IMG/VR virus record: IMGVR_UViG_3300028384_000782 | Coordinates: 1-21,947 of that record | Direction: 5' to 3' (one strand) | Origin: a virus | Length of the DNA: 21,947 bases | Part shown: positions 21,894 through 21,947 of the stretch, piece by piece | Layout: each line of letters opens with the position of its first letter | Position numbering within the stretch: position 1 is the stretch's first letter | The notes under the pieces: model-generated | The model's input: the letters and a program-made list of their open reading frames with translations, nothing else | Told to the model about the DNA's origin: nothing | Databases searched by the model: none | Position numbers and translations under genes: made by a program

Positions 21894-21947
21894 TTATCCG
21901 TTTTTAATCAGATTTTGAATCTTCAAAGCCGTCTGATAAACTAATTG
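21894..21947 (-). CDS. C-terminal end of an unknown gene (cut by window edge)
   Basis: Seventeen codons are open from the right edge to TAA at 21894-21896, reading QLVYQTALKIQNLIKNG. It is helical in character. The terminator five bases beyond the stop supports this as a genuine gene end. Too short to identify. Confidence 0.5.
   Translation of the reverse strand, partial: QLVYQTALKIQNLIKNG

Overview
The window is part of the virion-structure region of a tailed phage with a contractile tail. Its core is T4-like: neck (gp13/gp14-like), tail sheath terminator (gp15-like), sheath (gp18), tube (gp19), a gp26/gp51-like chaperone pair, tape measure and baseplate. Every gene I can support is on the minus strand, so the biological order runs from high to low coordinates. 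The DNA is AT-rich, packing is tight (many gaps under 10 bases or 1-8 base overlaps), and I see no tRNA, rRNA, integrase, transposon or CRISPR. The gene set fits an uncultivated marine T4-like myovirus. The host is uncertain: several genes have clear Shine-Dalgarno sites, while one gap carries a TAnnTTTG-type box that hints at Bacteroidota.

Layout in transcription order. (1) The last codons of an unknown gene, then a strong terminator. (2) Adhesins: two LamG/concanavalin-like proteins, a long tail fibre ending in an S74 chaperone domain, a second short S74-like protein, and a GAMT/RMT2-like methyltransferase. (3) Neck and tail terminator: a gp13-like protein split over two overlapping frames, gp14-like and gp15-like proteins, and a small coiled-coil protein. 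(4) Tail sheath and tail tube, each ended by a hairpin terminator. (5) A gp26-like chaperone whose frame runs over a T7 tract into a gp51-like +1-frame extension. (6) A 77-aa protein, the tape measure, a 978-aa baseplate/tube protein with seventeen 15-residue repeats, a LysM baseplate protein, a hub protein split over two frames, and a third LamG protein. (7) Four small or partial unknown genes down to the left edge.

The most striking regulatory signal is an octamer, TATTTATA on the coding strand. I find eight exact copies and one with a single mismatch. All nine lie in gaps between genes, usually 20-43 bases before a start codon, and they divide the window into transcription units. The opposite strand reads exactly as the T4 late-promoter octamer TATAAATA, yet position and orientation suggest the motif serves the downstream minus-strand gene. 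A related TATATTTG box heads the last, partial gene.

Three virion genes are interrupted by frame changes. The gp26/gp51 junction just before the tape measure is the classic place for programmed frameshifting in tail assembly chaperones. The neck and hub junctions look more like deletions, indels or real gene splits. No other class of undescribed system (defence, mobile or RNA-guided) is visible.
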